Positions 31,595 through 38,208 of a stretch of 38,208 nucleotides of DNA are shown here, in pieces (position 1 is the first letter of the stretch; each line of letters starts with the position of its first letter). The position numbers and the translations under genes were made by a program. A model generated the notes under the pieces. That model was given only the letters and a program-made list of their open reading frames with translations. It had not been told where the DNA came from and did no database searches. Origin of the DNA: Dehalococcoidia bacterium. Its GTDB lineage: Bacteria; Chloroflexota; Dehalococcoidia; GIF9; AB-539-J10. The stretch spans positions 1 through 38,208 of the forward strand of contig SOJG01000099.1 of assembly GCA_004375885.1 (NCBI GenBank), in the 5' to 3' direction.

Positions 31595-34011
31595 TGGAAG
31601 CCACAATAGTAAAGCCTATCGATATCGAGAAGGAGATGAAAAGCTCTTACCTAGACTATGCTATGAGCGTCATTGTCTCCCGAGCCTTGCCTGATGCCCG
31701 TGATGGTTTGAAGCCGGTGCAGCGGCGTGTTTTGTTCGCAATGGACGGACTGGGGTTACGATACAACAGCCCATACAAGAAGAGTGCTCGCATTGTTGGT
31801 GAAGTCATGGGGAAATATCACCCCCATGGTGATGCCCCAATATATGAGTCCATGGTACGCATGGCTCAGGATTTTTCTCTGAGGTATACCCTAGTCGCTG
31901 GTCAGGGTAACTTCGGCAGCATAGACAATGATCCACCGGCGGCAATGAGATACACCGAAGCTCGCCTCTCCCATATTGCCGAGGAGATGCTGGTTGACAT
32001 CGAGAAAAACACCGTCGACCTCGCTCAAAACTTCGACGGATCTCTCCAGGAACCTTCTGTCTTGCCCGCCAGACTACCTAACCTGCTAGTTAACGGTTCC
32101 TCAGGCATAGCTGTCGGCATGACGACTAATATCCCTCCCCATAACTTGGGCGAGATATGCGACGCCATTGCCTATTTGATCGATAATCCTGAAGCTACTG
32201 CAGAGGAACTGATGGAGTTGGTCAAGGGCCCAGACTTTCCCACTGCCGGGATAATCTGGGGCAAGGGGGGCATAGACAACGCTTACACCACGGGGCAAGG
32301 GAAAATCGTGCTTCGAGCCAAAGCCGACGAACTGCTTGGTAAGGGGGGCAAGAGACAAATAGTTGTTACTGAACTTCCCTATCAGGTAAACAAAGCAGCT
32401 TTGATAGGGAGGATAGCGGAACTGGCCAGAGCTAAGAAAATTTCGGGGATAACTGAGGTGCGTGATGAATCGGATAGAGAGGGCATGCGCATCGTGATCG
32501 AACTCAGGAAGGAGGCTCAGGCCCAACAAGTACTGAATAACCTCTACAAGCATACTGCCATGCAATCTGCCTTCCATATCAATATGGTTGCTTTGCTTGA
32601 CGGACAACCCAAGGTGATCACCCTTAAACAAGCACTAACATCCTACATCGACTTCCGTTTTCAGGTCATCACTAGAAGGTCCCGGTTTGAACTTGACAAG
32701 GCGAAAGACAGGGCTCACATCCTGGAGGGGTTCAAGATTGCGCTGGACAATCTGGACCAGGTGATCAAGATCATCCGGCAGTCCCAAACCGTCGAGGTCG
32801 CCCGTGCCGAGTTGATGGCTGCCTTGGCTCTGTCACAGGTGCAAGCCCAAACCATCCTTGACATGCCGCTCCGTAGATTGACCAGGCTGGAGCAAGGCAA
32901 AATAACTGATGAATATGCAGCTGTGATAAAAAACATCTCCTATCTCGAGGATTTGCTAGCTAACCCTCGCAAAGTATTCTCACTTATTGCCCAGGATGCT
33001 GAGGAGCTTAAGTCCAAGTATGGCGATCCTCGACGAACCGTAGTGAAGACAGAGGAAATCGAGGAATTCCGTACTGAAGACCTTATTCCTCATGAGACAA
33101 TGGTGGTTACCTTTACGAATAACGGCTTCATCAAGAGGATTCCCGCCAGTACTTACCGGTTGCAGCGGCGCGGAGGAAAAGGCGTTACGGGAATGGTAAC
33201 CCGGGGCGACGACACAGTGAACCACATCCTGGTAGCTGACACCCATGATAGCCTCCTTTTCTTCACCAGCACTGGCAAGGTCTACTGTCTGAAGTGTTAC
33301 GAGGTTCCCCAGGATTCTTCGCGCATGAGCAAGGGAATAGCAGTGGTCAATCTACTGCCGATCGACTTACGAGATGAAGTAACTGTGTTACTAGCGCTGG
33401 CGAGCTTTCCCGCAGACAAGTTCCTGCTAATGGCTACCAGGGCTGGCGCGATAAAGAAGACTCGCCTGAGCGAGTTTGCCTCGATAAGGAGAAATGGTCT
33501 TATTGCTATGGGGCTCAGGAACGAAGATAAGCTGGTCTCAGTTGGAATGGTGGCCGACGAAGATGAGGTGATCCTGGTGAGTCAGAACGGCCAGGCCATT
33601 AGATTTCAGGTCAAAAACCTGAGGACGGCGTCCCGAACCAGTGGCGGTGTGCGGGGAATTCGGCTTCTTGACGATTATGTCGTGGGCATGGGCATCGTCG
33701 TTCCCGATGCTTATGTCCTTACAGTAACCGAAAAGGGGTTCGGCAAACTGACCCCGACAAGGAATTACCCTGTTCACAACAGGGGAGGAAAGGGAGTGAG
33801 GGCTTATAGGGTCAACCCAACAACGGGCAATCTAGCTGTCTCCAAGCTTGTTTCGCGCCAGGGCTCTCTGGTCATGCTGTCAGCTAACGGCCACGTGGTG
33901 AACATACCTGTGGAGCAGATCTCCATTCAGGGCAGGGGTGGCCGCGGAGCCAAACTAATGGGCCTGGCCGAAGATGATAGTGTGGTTTCCGCCACCTGGA
34001 TTTTGCAGTAG
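31594..34011 (+). CDS. gyrA: DNA gyrase subunit A
   Basis: GyrA is the breakage-reunion subunit of the type II topoisomerase that introduces negative supercoils. From the ATG at 31594 it has 805 residues. The winged-helix and tower domains show LPDARDGLKPVQRR and the catalytic Tyr120 in AAMRYTEARL. The C-terminal beta-pinwheel has the GyrA box QRRGGKG (524-530), which distinguishes it from ParC/topoisomerase IV, plus repeated degenerate blades. In the quinolone-resistance region the sequence is HGDAPIYES, so the positions equivalent to E. coli Ser83 and Asp87 are Ala81 and Glu85. Upstream GAGAGGAG serves as the ribosome site. No gyrB is adjacent. Confidence 0.97.
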   Translation: MEATIVKPIDIEKEMKSSYLDYAMSVIVSRALPDARDGLKPVQRRVLFAMDGLGLRYNSPYKKSARIVGEVMGKYHPHGDAPIYESMVRMAQDFSLRYTLVAGQGNFGSIDNDPPAAMRYTEARLSHIAEEMLVDIEKNTVDLAQNFDGSLQEPSVLPARLPNLLVNGSSGIAVGMTTNIPPHNLGEICDAIAYLIDNPEATAEELMELVKGPDFPTAGIIWGKGGIDNAYTTGQGKIVLRAKADELLGKGGKRQIVVTELPYQVNKAALIGRIAELARAKKISGITEVRDESDREGMRIVIELRKEAQAQQVLNNLYKHTAMQSAFHINMVALLDGQPKVITLKQALTSYIDFRFQVITRRSRFELDKAKDRAHILEGFKIALDNLDQVIKIIRQSQTVEVARAELMAALALSQVQAQTILDMPLRRLTRLEQGKITDEYAAVIKNISYLEDLLANPRKVFSLIAQDAEELKSKYGDPRRTVVKTEEIEEFRTEDLIPHETMVVTFTNNGFIKRIPASTYRLQRRGGKGVTGMVTRGDDTVNHILVADTHDSLLFFTSTGKVYCLKCYEVPQDSSRMSKGIAVVNLLPIDLRDEVTVLLALASFPADKFLLMATRAGAIKKTRLSEFASIRRNGLIAMGLRNEDKLVSVGMVADEDEVILVSQNGQAIRFQVKNLRTASRTSGGVRGIRLLDDYVVGMGIVVPDAYVLTVTEKGFGKLTPTRNYPVHNRGGKGVRAYRVNPTTGNLAVSKLVSRQGSLVMLSANGHVVNIPVEQISIQGRGGRGAKLMGLAEDDSVVSATWILQ

Positions 34012-34182
34012 GATGACACCCTGTGAGCAGACCAAACGACGATAGAACAGAGACAGAGAGAAGGGCGGGCTCCCGCTCGCTGTGAAGGAGCGCCTCAACG
34101 TCACAGGGGGCGATTCGGGGAACGGTGCCGGAGATGCCCCCCAGCGACGCCGTGCCGGGACGCATTTCAGGAGTGACGCGAT

Positions 34183-34776
34183 ATGAGTTTTCTGCGAGAG
34201 TTAGGGGCGACTTTTGTGCCCCTCCTGGTCGCCATGGATGCGGTGGGGAATCTGCCCATCTTCCTCGCGTTGACGCAGGGAATAGCGCCCAAAGATCGGA
34301 GGCGCGCAGTACACTTGGCGGCGCTCACCGCTCTCGGTATAGGGCTGGGCTTCGTTGCCATTGGCAAAGCCATCTTCCTGCTTCTGGGCATTGAACTAGC
34401 CGATTTTCTAGTGGCCGGGGGCGTTATCCTGCTGGTCCTGGCTATCAAGGACCTGGTCATTGGTAAGTCGGCAGAAGCTCAGGATTTGTCAGGCTCCGGG
34501 ATGGTTGGCGTTGTTCCGCTAGGTACTCCGATGGTTGTCGGCCCGGCGGTGCTTACTACCCTGCTCTTGCTCGTTGACCAGTATTTCGTGGCCATCGTGG
34601 TACTCGCCTTTATCTTTAATCTGGTGATACAGTGGCTCCTTTTCAGGCAGGCCGACCGGATTGTGAAATTCCTGGGCAATACAGGCGTCACTGCCATATC
34701 AAAGATAATCATGTTGCTTTTGGCTGCTATTGCTGTGAAGATGATTCGCCAGGGGGTTCTGACAATTCTGGGGTAA
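34183..34776 (+). CDS. MarC-family integral membrane protein
   Basis: This 197-residue protein has about six hydrophobic helices in two blocks and the family marks: an N-terminal FVPLLVAMDAVGNLPIF (11-27; the common form is PIGNxPIF), GVILLVLAIKDLVIG in the middle, the re-entrant GTPMVVGPAVLTTLLL (113-128; common form PLAIPxxxGPG) and a C-terminal GVTAISKIIMLLLAAIAVKM. MarC/YhcE-type proteins are inner-membrane proteins of unknown transport function; the original link with multiple antibiotic resistance was not confirmed. AGGAG lies about 9 bases before the ATG. It is followed by hsp20 and lon on the same strand, 149 bases away. Confidence 0.9.
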   Translation: MSFLRELGATFVPLLVAMDAVGNLPIFLALTQGIAPKDRRRAVHLAALTALGIGLGFVAIGKAIFLLLGIELADFLVAGGVILLVLAIKDLVIGKSAEAQDLSGSGMVGVVPLGTPMVVGPAVLTTLLLLVDQYFVAIVVLAFIFNLVIQWLLFRQADRIVKFLGNTGVTAISKIIMLLLAAIAVKMIRQGVLTILG

Positions 34777-34925
34777 GCGTTGCCGCGAAGAGGTGCTCAA
34801 GTTCGAACTCCGTCAGGAATTGGTGTATCATTGTTATCAGCGCAGGTATGACGCCGAAGTCTCAATTGCAGAAAAGGAGAACCTCGTTACTGCTCCCGTA
34901 GCTGACGAAGGGAAGGAGGCAAAAG

Positions 34926-35375
34926 ATGCGCGAGTTACGAAGCGACTGGTCGGAGGTAGTCGTCAATATGCAAAGAGAGATGGGGCGGTTAATGGACGAA
35001 GTTGTCAGCCGCAAACCCCCGGCTGTGCGTTTCTCGCCTAAAACCTGGCAACCGGCAATCGATGTCTACGAGACTGACAGCGAAGTGACGGTGCTGGTTG
35101 AATTGGCCGGCGTCAAAGAAGATGAGATTGAAGTAACGATTCACAACGGCGTTCTCACCATTAGGGGTGAGAGAAAAGATGTCAAGCAAGGCATCAAGCG
35201 AACTTATTCCCAGATGGAGATCTTGTGGGGACCTTTTGAACGGGACATCACCCTTTTCGCTCATGTGGACGTGGACAGGGTCAAAGCCTTCTTTGAAGCT
35301 GGCTTCCTGGAAGTTGTCCTGCCTAAGCTCGGCGAGGAAAAGCCCCACCATGTGAACATACGAACAAGCTGGTGA
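34926..35375 (+). CDS. Small heat-shock protein, Hsp20/alpha-crystallin family
   Basis: This 149-residue ATP-independent chaperone holds unfolding proteins. An N-terminal helical region (about 1-38) precedes the alpha-crystallin domain (about 42-135): WQPAIDVYETDSEVTVLVEL, then AGVKEDEIEVTIHNGVLTIR, and the conserved A-x-x-x-x-G-V-L-type end (AFFEAGFLEVVLPK). A C-terminal VNI (143-145) serves as the I-x-I anchoring motif for oligomer assembly. GGAAGGAGG lies about 6 bases before the ATG. The TGA overlaps a GTG that could start lon. No CIRCE-like inverted repeat was seen upstream. Confidence 0.93.
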   Translation: MRELRSDWSEVVVNMQREMGRLMDEVVSRKPPAVRFSPKTWQPAIDVYETDSEVTVLVELAGVKEDEIEVTIHNGVLTIRGERKDVKQGIKRTYSQMEILWGPFERDITLFAHVDVDRVKAFFEAGFLEVVLPKLGEEKPHHVNIRTSW

Positions 35376-35380
35376 TAGCG

Positions 35381-37762
35381 ATGACGGTTGTTACCAAACG
35401 CGGTAAGAAGAAGGGGACGAAGGTGCAGGACTTCCACATCCCCGAGGAACTACCAGTCCTTCCTCAGAATGAGATGGTCGTGTATCCGTCACTCATCGTT
35501 CCCTTAGGCACAGCAGACGAGAAAATACTCAAGCTCATAGATGATGTTGCCGCCGGTGACAAGCTAGTCGGCTTTTTTGGCCGACGGCCGGATTCGAAGA
35601 AAGATGCTGACCTCTATTCCATAGGCACTGCCGCTCTTATTCTCCGGATGTTCAAGCTGCCTGATGGTTCGGTTCACGTCTTCTTCCAGGGGCTTTCTCG
35701 AATCAGTCTGAAGGAGATTACTCAGGTTGAACCATATATGAAGGCGAGGGTCGAGACAGTGGAGGACGGGATAGAGAAGACGGCCGAGTTGGAAGCCCTT
35801 GTCAGGAACCTGACCAGCCTTTTCCAGAAGATCGTTGAGTTGGCGCCCAATTTGCCCAGCGAACTGAACATCGCTGTGTTAAACATGCCCGACCCTGGCA
35901 GCCTGGCTGATTTCGTCGCTGCCCATATCAATCTCAAACCCGAGGAGAGACAGGAAATCTTAGAGGCTATTGATGTGGCTCAGCGGATAAGGAAGCTCAC
36001 CACGTTTGTAAATCGAGAACTAGAGGTCCTGGAACTGGGAATCAAGATTCAATCTCAAGCTAAGGAGGAGATGACCAGGGCTCAGCGGGAGTTTTTCCTT
36101 CGGGAGCAACTGAAGGCGATACAAAAAGAGCTGGGGGAGTCCGATGAGCGAACCATAGAGATAACTGAGCTTGAGTCGAAGATTACAGAGGCAAAGCTCC
36201 CTCCCGAAGCGAGCAAGGAGGCAAAGCGAGAACTTGATCGTCTGGCCAAGATGCCCCCGGTGGCTGCCGAATATACGGTATCTCGTACATACCTTGATTG
36301 GCTCGTCAATCTCCCGTGGTCCAAGAGCACTGAAGATAACCTGGATATCAACCGAGCGTCCCGAATTCTGGATGAAGACCACTACGACCTGGATAAGGTA
36401 AAAGAGAGGATACTCGATTATCTGGCCGTGCGCAAGCTAAACCCGGACATGAAAGGACCTGTCCTGTGTTTCGTCGGCCCCCCGGGCACCGGCAAGACCT
36501 CCGTCGGGCAGTCTATTGCCCGGGCTCTGGGAAGGAAATTCGTGCGGATTTCCCTGGGTGGCATCAGAGATGAAGCTGATATCCGTGGACATCGTCGGAC
36601 TTATGTTGGCGCTCTACCCGGCAGGATCATCCAGGGCCTGCGGCGCGCCCAGTCGAACAACCCTTTGTTCATGCTTGATGAGATCGACAAGGTGGGTGCA
36701 GATTTCCGGGGTGATCCCTCAGCAGCCTTGCTCGAAGTCCTTGACCGCGAGCAGAACTTCTCCTTTGTTGACCATTATCTTAGTGTGCCTTTTGACTTAT
36801 CCCGCGTAATGTTCATCACCACGGCTAATATAACCGATCCTGTCCCTCCCGCGCTGTTGGACAGAATGGAAGTGATTGAACTGCCTGGTTATACCGAGAA
36901 TGAGAAGCTCCACATCGCCAGGAAATTCCTCATCCCCAAGCAGCTCAAGGAAAACGGACTGACGGCACAGCAGCTTAAGATCAAAGATGCAGCTATGCTT
37001 GGCGTTGTTCGGAATTACACCAGGGAAGCAGGGCTGAGGAACCTCGAACGGGAGATCGGCACCATCTGCCGCAAGACGGCTCGTCAGATAGCTCAAGGAA
37101 GGGAAGAAACAACCGTGGTGACAAGCGACAAGCTTCACGATTACCTTGGCCCCAGGAAATTCCACTATGAGCTCGCTGAAGAAGCCGATGAAGTGGGCGT
37201 AGCCACAGGGTTGGCCTGGACGCCCGTGGGCGGTGACATCGTCTTCGTTGAGGCCACCCTGGTTCCTGGAAACGGCAATCTCATCCTCACCGGCAAATTA
37301 GGCGATGTTATGCAGGAGTCGGCGAAGGCTGCTCTGACCTATATTCGCTCCCTGACTGCCCTTGAGCAACCTGTGCTTGATATTCCCAAGCGCTTCTATG
37401 AGGAGAATGACGTTCACATTCACATCCCCGCCGGTGCCATTCCCAAAGATGGACCATCTGCTGGCATTCCTATGGCGGTGGCCCTGGCTTCGGCGGTGAC
37501 GAAACGATTGGTGAGCAAAGACATCGGCATGACCGGCGAGATCACATTGAGGGGCAAAGTTCTCCCTGTTGGTGGTATCAGGGACAAGATTCTGGCAGCC
37601 CATCGAGCCGGCCTGAAAAGAGTTATTTTGCCCCGAGAAAACGAGAAGGACCTGGAAGAAGTCGCCAAAGAGGTTAAGGAAGAGCTGCAATTCATATTCG
37701 TAGAGAATATTGCCGAAGCCCTGGCCTCTGCTCTGAGCAAGGCAGGAAATACCAAGACCTGA
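35381..37762 (+). CDS. lon: ATP-dependent protease Lon
   Basis: Lon is a cytoplasmic AAA+ serine protease that degrades damaged and regulatory proteins. From the ATG at 35381 it has 793 residues; a GTG at 35372 overlapping the hsp20 stop is an alternative. The N-terminal substrate-binding domain (LPVLPQNEMVVYPSLIVPL) is followed by a coiled coil, the Walker A motif GPPGTGKT (366-373) with FMLDEIDK as Walker B, and the C-terminal protease domain with Ser693 in KDGPSAGIPM and Lys736 in GGIRDKILAA as the catalytic dyad (same spacing as E. coli Ser679/Lys722). It is complete. Position directly after hsp20 suggests coordinated stress response. Confidence 0.97.
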   Translation: MTVVTKRGKKKGTKVQDFHIPEELPVLPQNEMVVYPSLIVPLGTADEKILKLIDDVAAGDKLVGFFGRRPDSKKDADLYSIGTAALILRMFKLPDGSVHVFFQGLSRISLKEITQVEPYMKARVETVEDGIEKTAELEALVRNLTSLFQKIVELAPNLPSELNIAVLNMPDPGSLADFVAAHINLKPEERQEILEAIDVAQRIRKLTTFVNRELEVLELGIKIQSQAKEEMTRAQREFFLREQLKAIQKELGESDERTIEITELESKITEAKLPPEASKEAKRELDRLAKMPPVAAEYTVSRTYLDWLVNLPWSKSTEDNLDINRASRILDEDHYDLDKVKERILDYLAVRKLNPDMKGPVLCFVGPPGTGKTSVGQSIARALGRKFVRISLGGIRDEADIRGHRRTYVGALPGRIIQGLRRAQSNNPLFMLDEIDKVGADFRGDPSAALLEVLDREQNFSFVDHYLSVPFDLSRVMFITTANITDPVPPALLDRMEVIELPGYTENEKLHIARKFLIPKQLKENGLTAQQLKIKDAAMLGVVRNYTREAGLRNLEREIGTICRKTARQIAQGREETTVVTSDKLHDYLGPRKFHYELAEEADEVGVATGLAWTPVGGDIVFVEATLVPGNGNLILTGKLGDVMQESAKAALTYIRSLTALEQPVLDIPKRFYEENDVHIHIPAGAIPKDGPSAGIPMAVALASAVTKRLVSKDIGMTGEITLRGKVLPVGGIRDKILAAHRAGLKRVILPRENEKDLEEVAKEVKEELQFIFVENIAEALASALSKAGNTKT

Positions 37763-37774
37763 GTAAGCAACGAA

Positions 37775-37796
37775 CTGTTCTTCCCCGAAAGAACAG
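37775..37796 (+). terminator. Terminator candidate after lon
   Basis: A perfect 8-bp stem CTGTTCTT (37775-37782) / AAGAACAG (37789-37796) with loop CCCCGA starts 12 bases after the lon stop. It is followed by a pyrimidine-rich but not T-only stretch (CTCATCATTCTC), so it is only a moderate terminator. Confidence 0.5.
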
Positions 37797-37919
37797 CTCA
37801 TCATTCTCTTCAATTCATGGTCGCCGATTCAGAACGGGCATCTTCCCGCTGCTCACGTTATTCTGACTCATCCACCTCTCGGGATTCTGACCCCTTCCCC
37901 CCATCTCATTCTTCGCCCT

Positions 37920-37976
37920 GACAAGCCGGGGCGAAGAACTGATCCCGCCTGAGCTTGTCGTGAGCAAGGCCGAAGG
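37920..37976. repeat. Dispersed-repeat-like inverted repeat
   Basis: GACAAGC (37920-37926) is inverted as GCTTGTC (37953-37959), with a weaker inner CGGG/CCCG pair. The right part reads CCTGAGCTTGTCGTGAGCAA and continues GGCCGAAGG, resembling repeats common between genes in environmental bacteria. It sits in the gene-free stretch 37763-38091, in which I see nothing else except the lon terminator. Confidence 0.35.
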
Positions 37977-38091
37977 AGCGAAACTCCGCGGACCAACCGG
38001 GTACAGCTTCCGAAAGCGCGTCGGCCGGCTACGTAGCGCCAGTTCCAGCTTCTGCGGTGCGGTTGCGGCAAATGGCTATAGCTTACAGCGC

Positions 38092-38208
38092 CTAAGGCTC
38101 GAACAGTGCGTCATCAAGGCCCGGGTCTACCTCTATATCGTAGATCCTGAATGAGTACCCGAAATCCGGATCCGTATAAGTCCAATCTCCCTCCCTCCAT
38201 TCATATAG
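38092..38208 (-). CDS. C-terminal end of an unidentified protein (partial)
   Basis: On the minus strand an open frame enters at the window's right edge and ends with TAG at 38094-38092. The 38 residues are acidic and aromatic-rich: WREGDWTYTDPDFGYSFRIY, followed by DIEVDPGLDDALFEP. The composition resembles the soluble end of a secreted or membrane-anchored protein. The start and family lie outside the window. Confidence 0.5.
   Translation of the reverse strand, partial: LYEWREGDWTYTDPDFGYSFRIYDIEVDPGLDDALFEP

Noticed and set aside
34793..35041. 82-codon frame starting upstream of hsp20 (MLKFELRQELVYHCYQRRYD...)
   Set aside because: The first 45 codons look protein-like, but the rest is an out-of-frame copy of hsp20, the GTG lacks a good ribosome site, and hsp20 has a strong one.

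Overview
The window looks like a chromosomal segment from a bacterium of the Chloroflexota, most likely Dehalococcoidia-like. This is inferred from the gene repertoire (bacterial PolX, Mut7-C protein, EF-G2 paralogue, NPD-type monooxygenase, leucine-type acyl-CoA catabolism), the moderately GC-rich coding style and a dispersed repeat of a kind I associate with such genomes. No rRNA, replication origin, CRISPR array or intact mobile element is visible. I did not find a convincing undescribed multi-gene system; the most unusual items are listed as findings. Layout, left half. 0-1.6 kb: tail of an unidentified gene, a hairpin, and a minus-strand HExxH lipoprotein-like peptidase. 1.8-3.6 kb: polX. 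3.6-5.8 kb: a minus-strand operon hypB-hypA-[Cys-rich ferredoxin]. 6.2-9.0 kb: plus-strand crotonase, nitronate monooxygenase-like protein and an orphan 231-residue protein. 9.1-15.0 kb: minus-strand valS, a frameshifted HicB-like pseudogene with a dispersed repeat at its end, coaBC (with an extra C-terminal domain) overlapping coaX, and a Mut7-C protein. 15.2-17.0 kb: etfB-etfA. 17.2-20.0 kb: minus-strand GNAT and an EF-G2-type GTPase. Layout, right half. 20.1-22.5 kb: gatC-plsY-gatA, followed by a 45-residue membrane peptide. 22.9-29.7 kb: a minus-strand operon for acyl-CoA carboxylase beta, methylglutaconyl-CoA hydratase-like protein, HMG-CoA lyase, acetoacetyl-CoA synthetase and acyl-CoA dehydrogenase. 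29.8-30.3 kb: gene debris (a transposase remnant and a probable crotonase C-terminal fragment) beside tRNA-Pro(CGG). 30.7-34.0 kb: a TPR protein coupled to gyrA. 34.2-37.8 kb: marC, hsp20 and lon. The right edge holds the C-terminal end of an unidentified minus-strand gene. How genes work together: the 23-30 kb operon reads as the lower leucine pathway. 3-Methylcrotonyl-CoA is carboxylated, hydrated to HMG-CoA and cleaved to acetyl-CoA plus acetoacetate, which AacS reactivates; electrons from the dehydrogenase could flow to the EtfAB encoded at 15-17 kb. The biotin-carrying alpha subunit of the carboxylase is not in the window. CoaX and CoaBC supply coenzyme A for this metabolism. GatC/GatA (GatB lies elsewhere), ValS, EF-G2 and tRNA-Pro serve translation; Hsp20 and Lon form a proteostasis pair. 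Several genes have a -10 box almost directly upstream of the start codon, suggesting leaderless transcripts.
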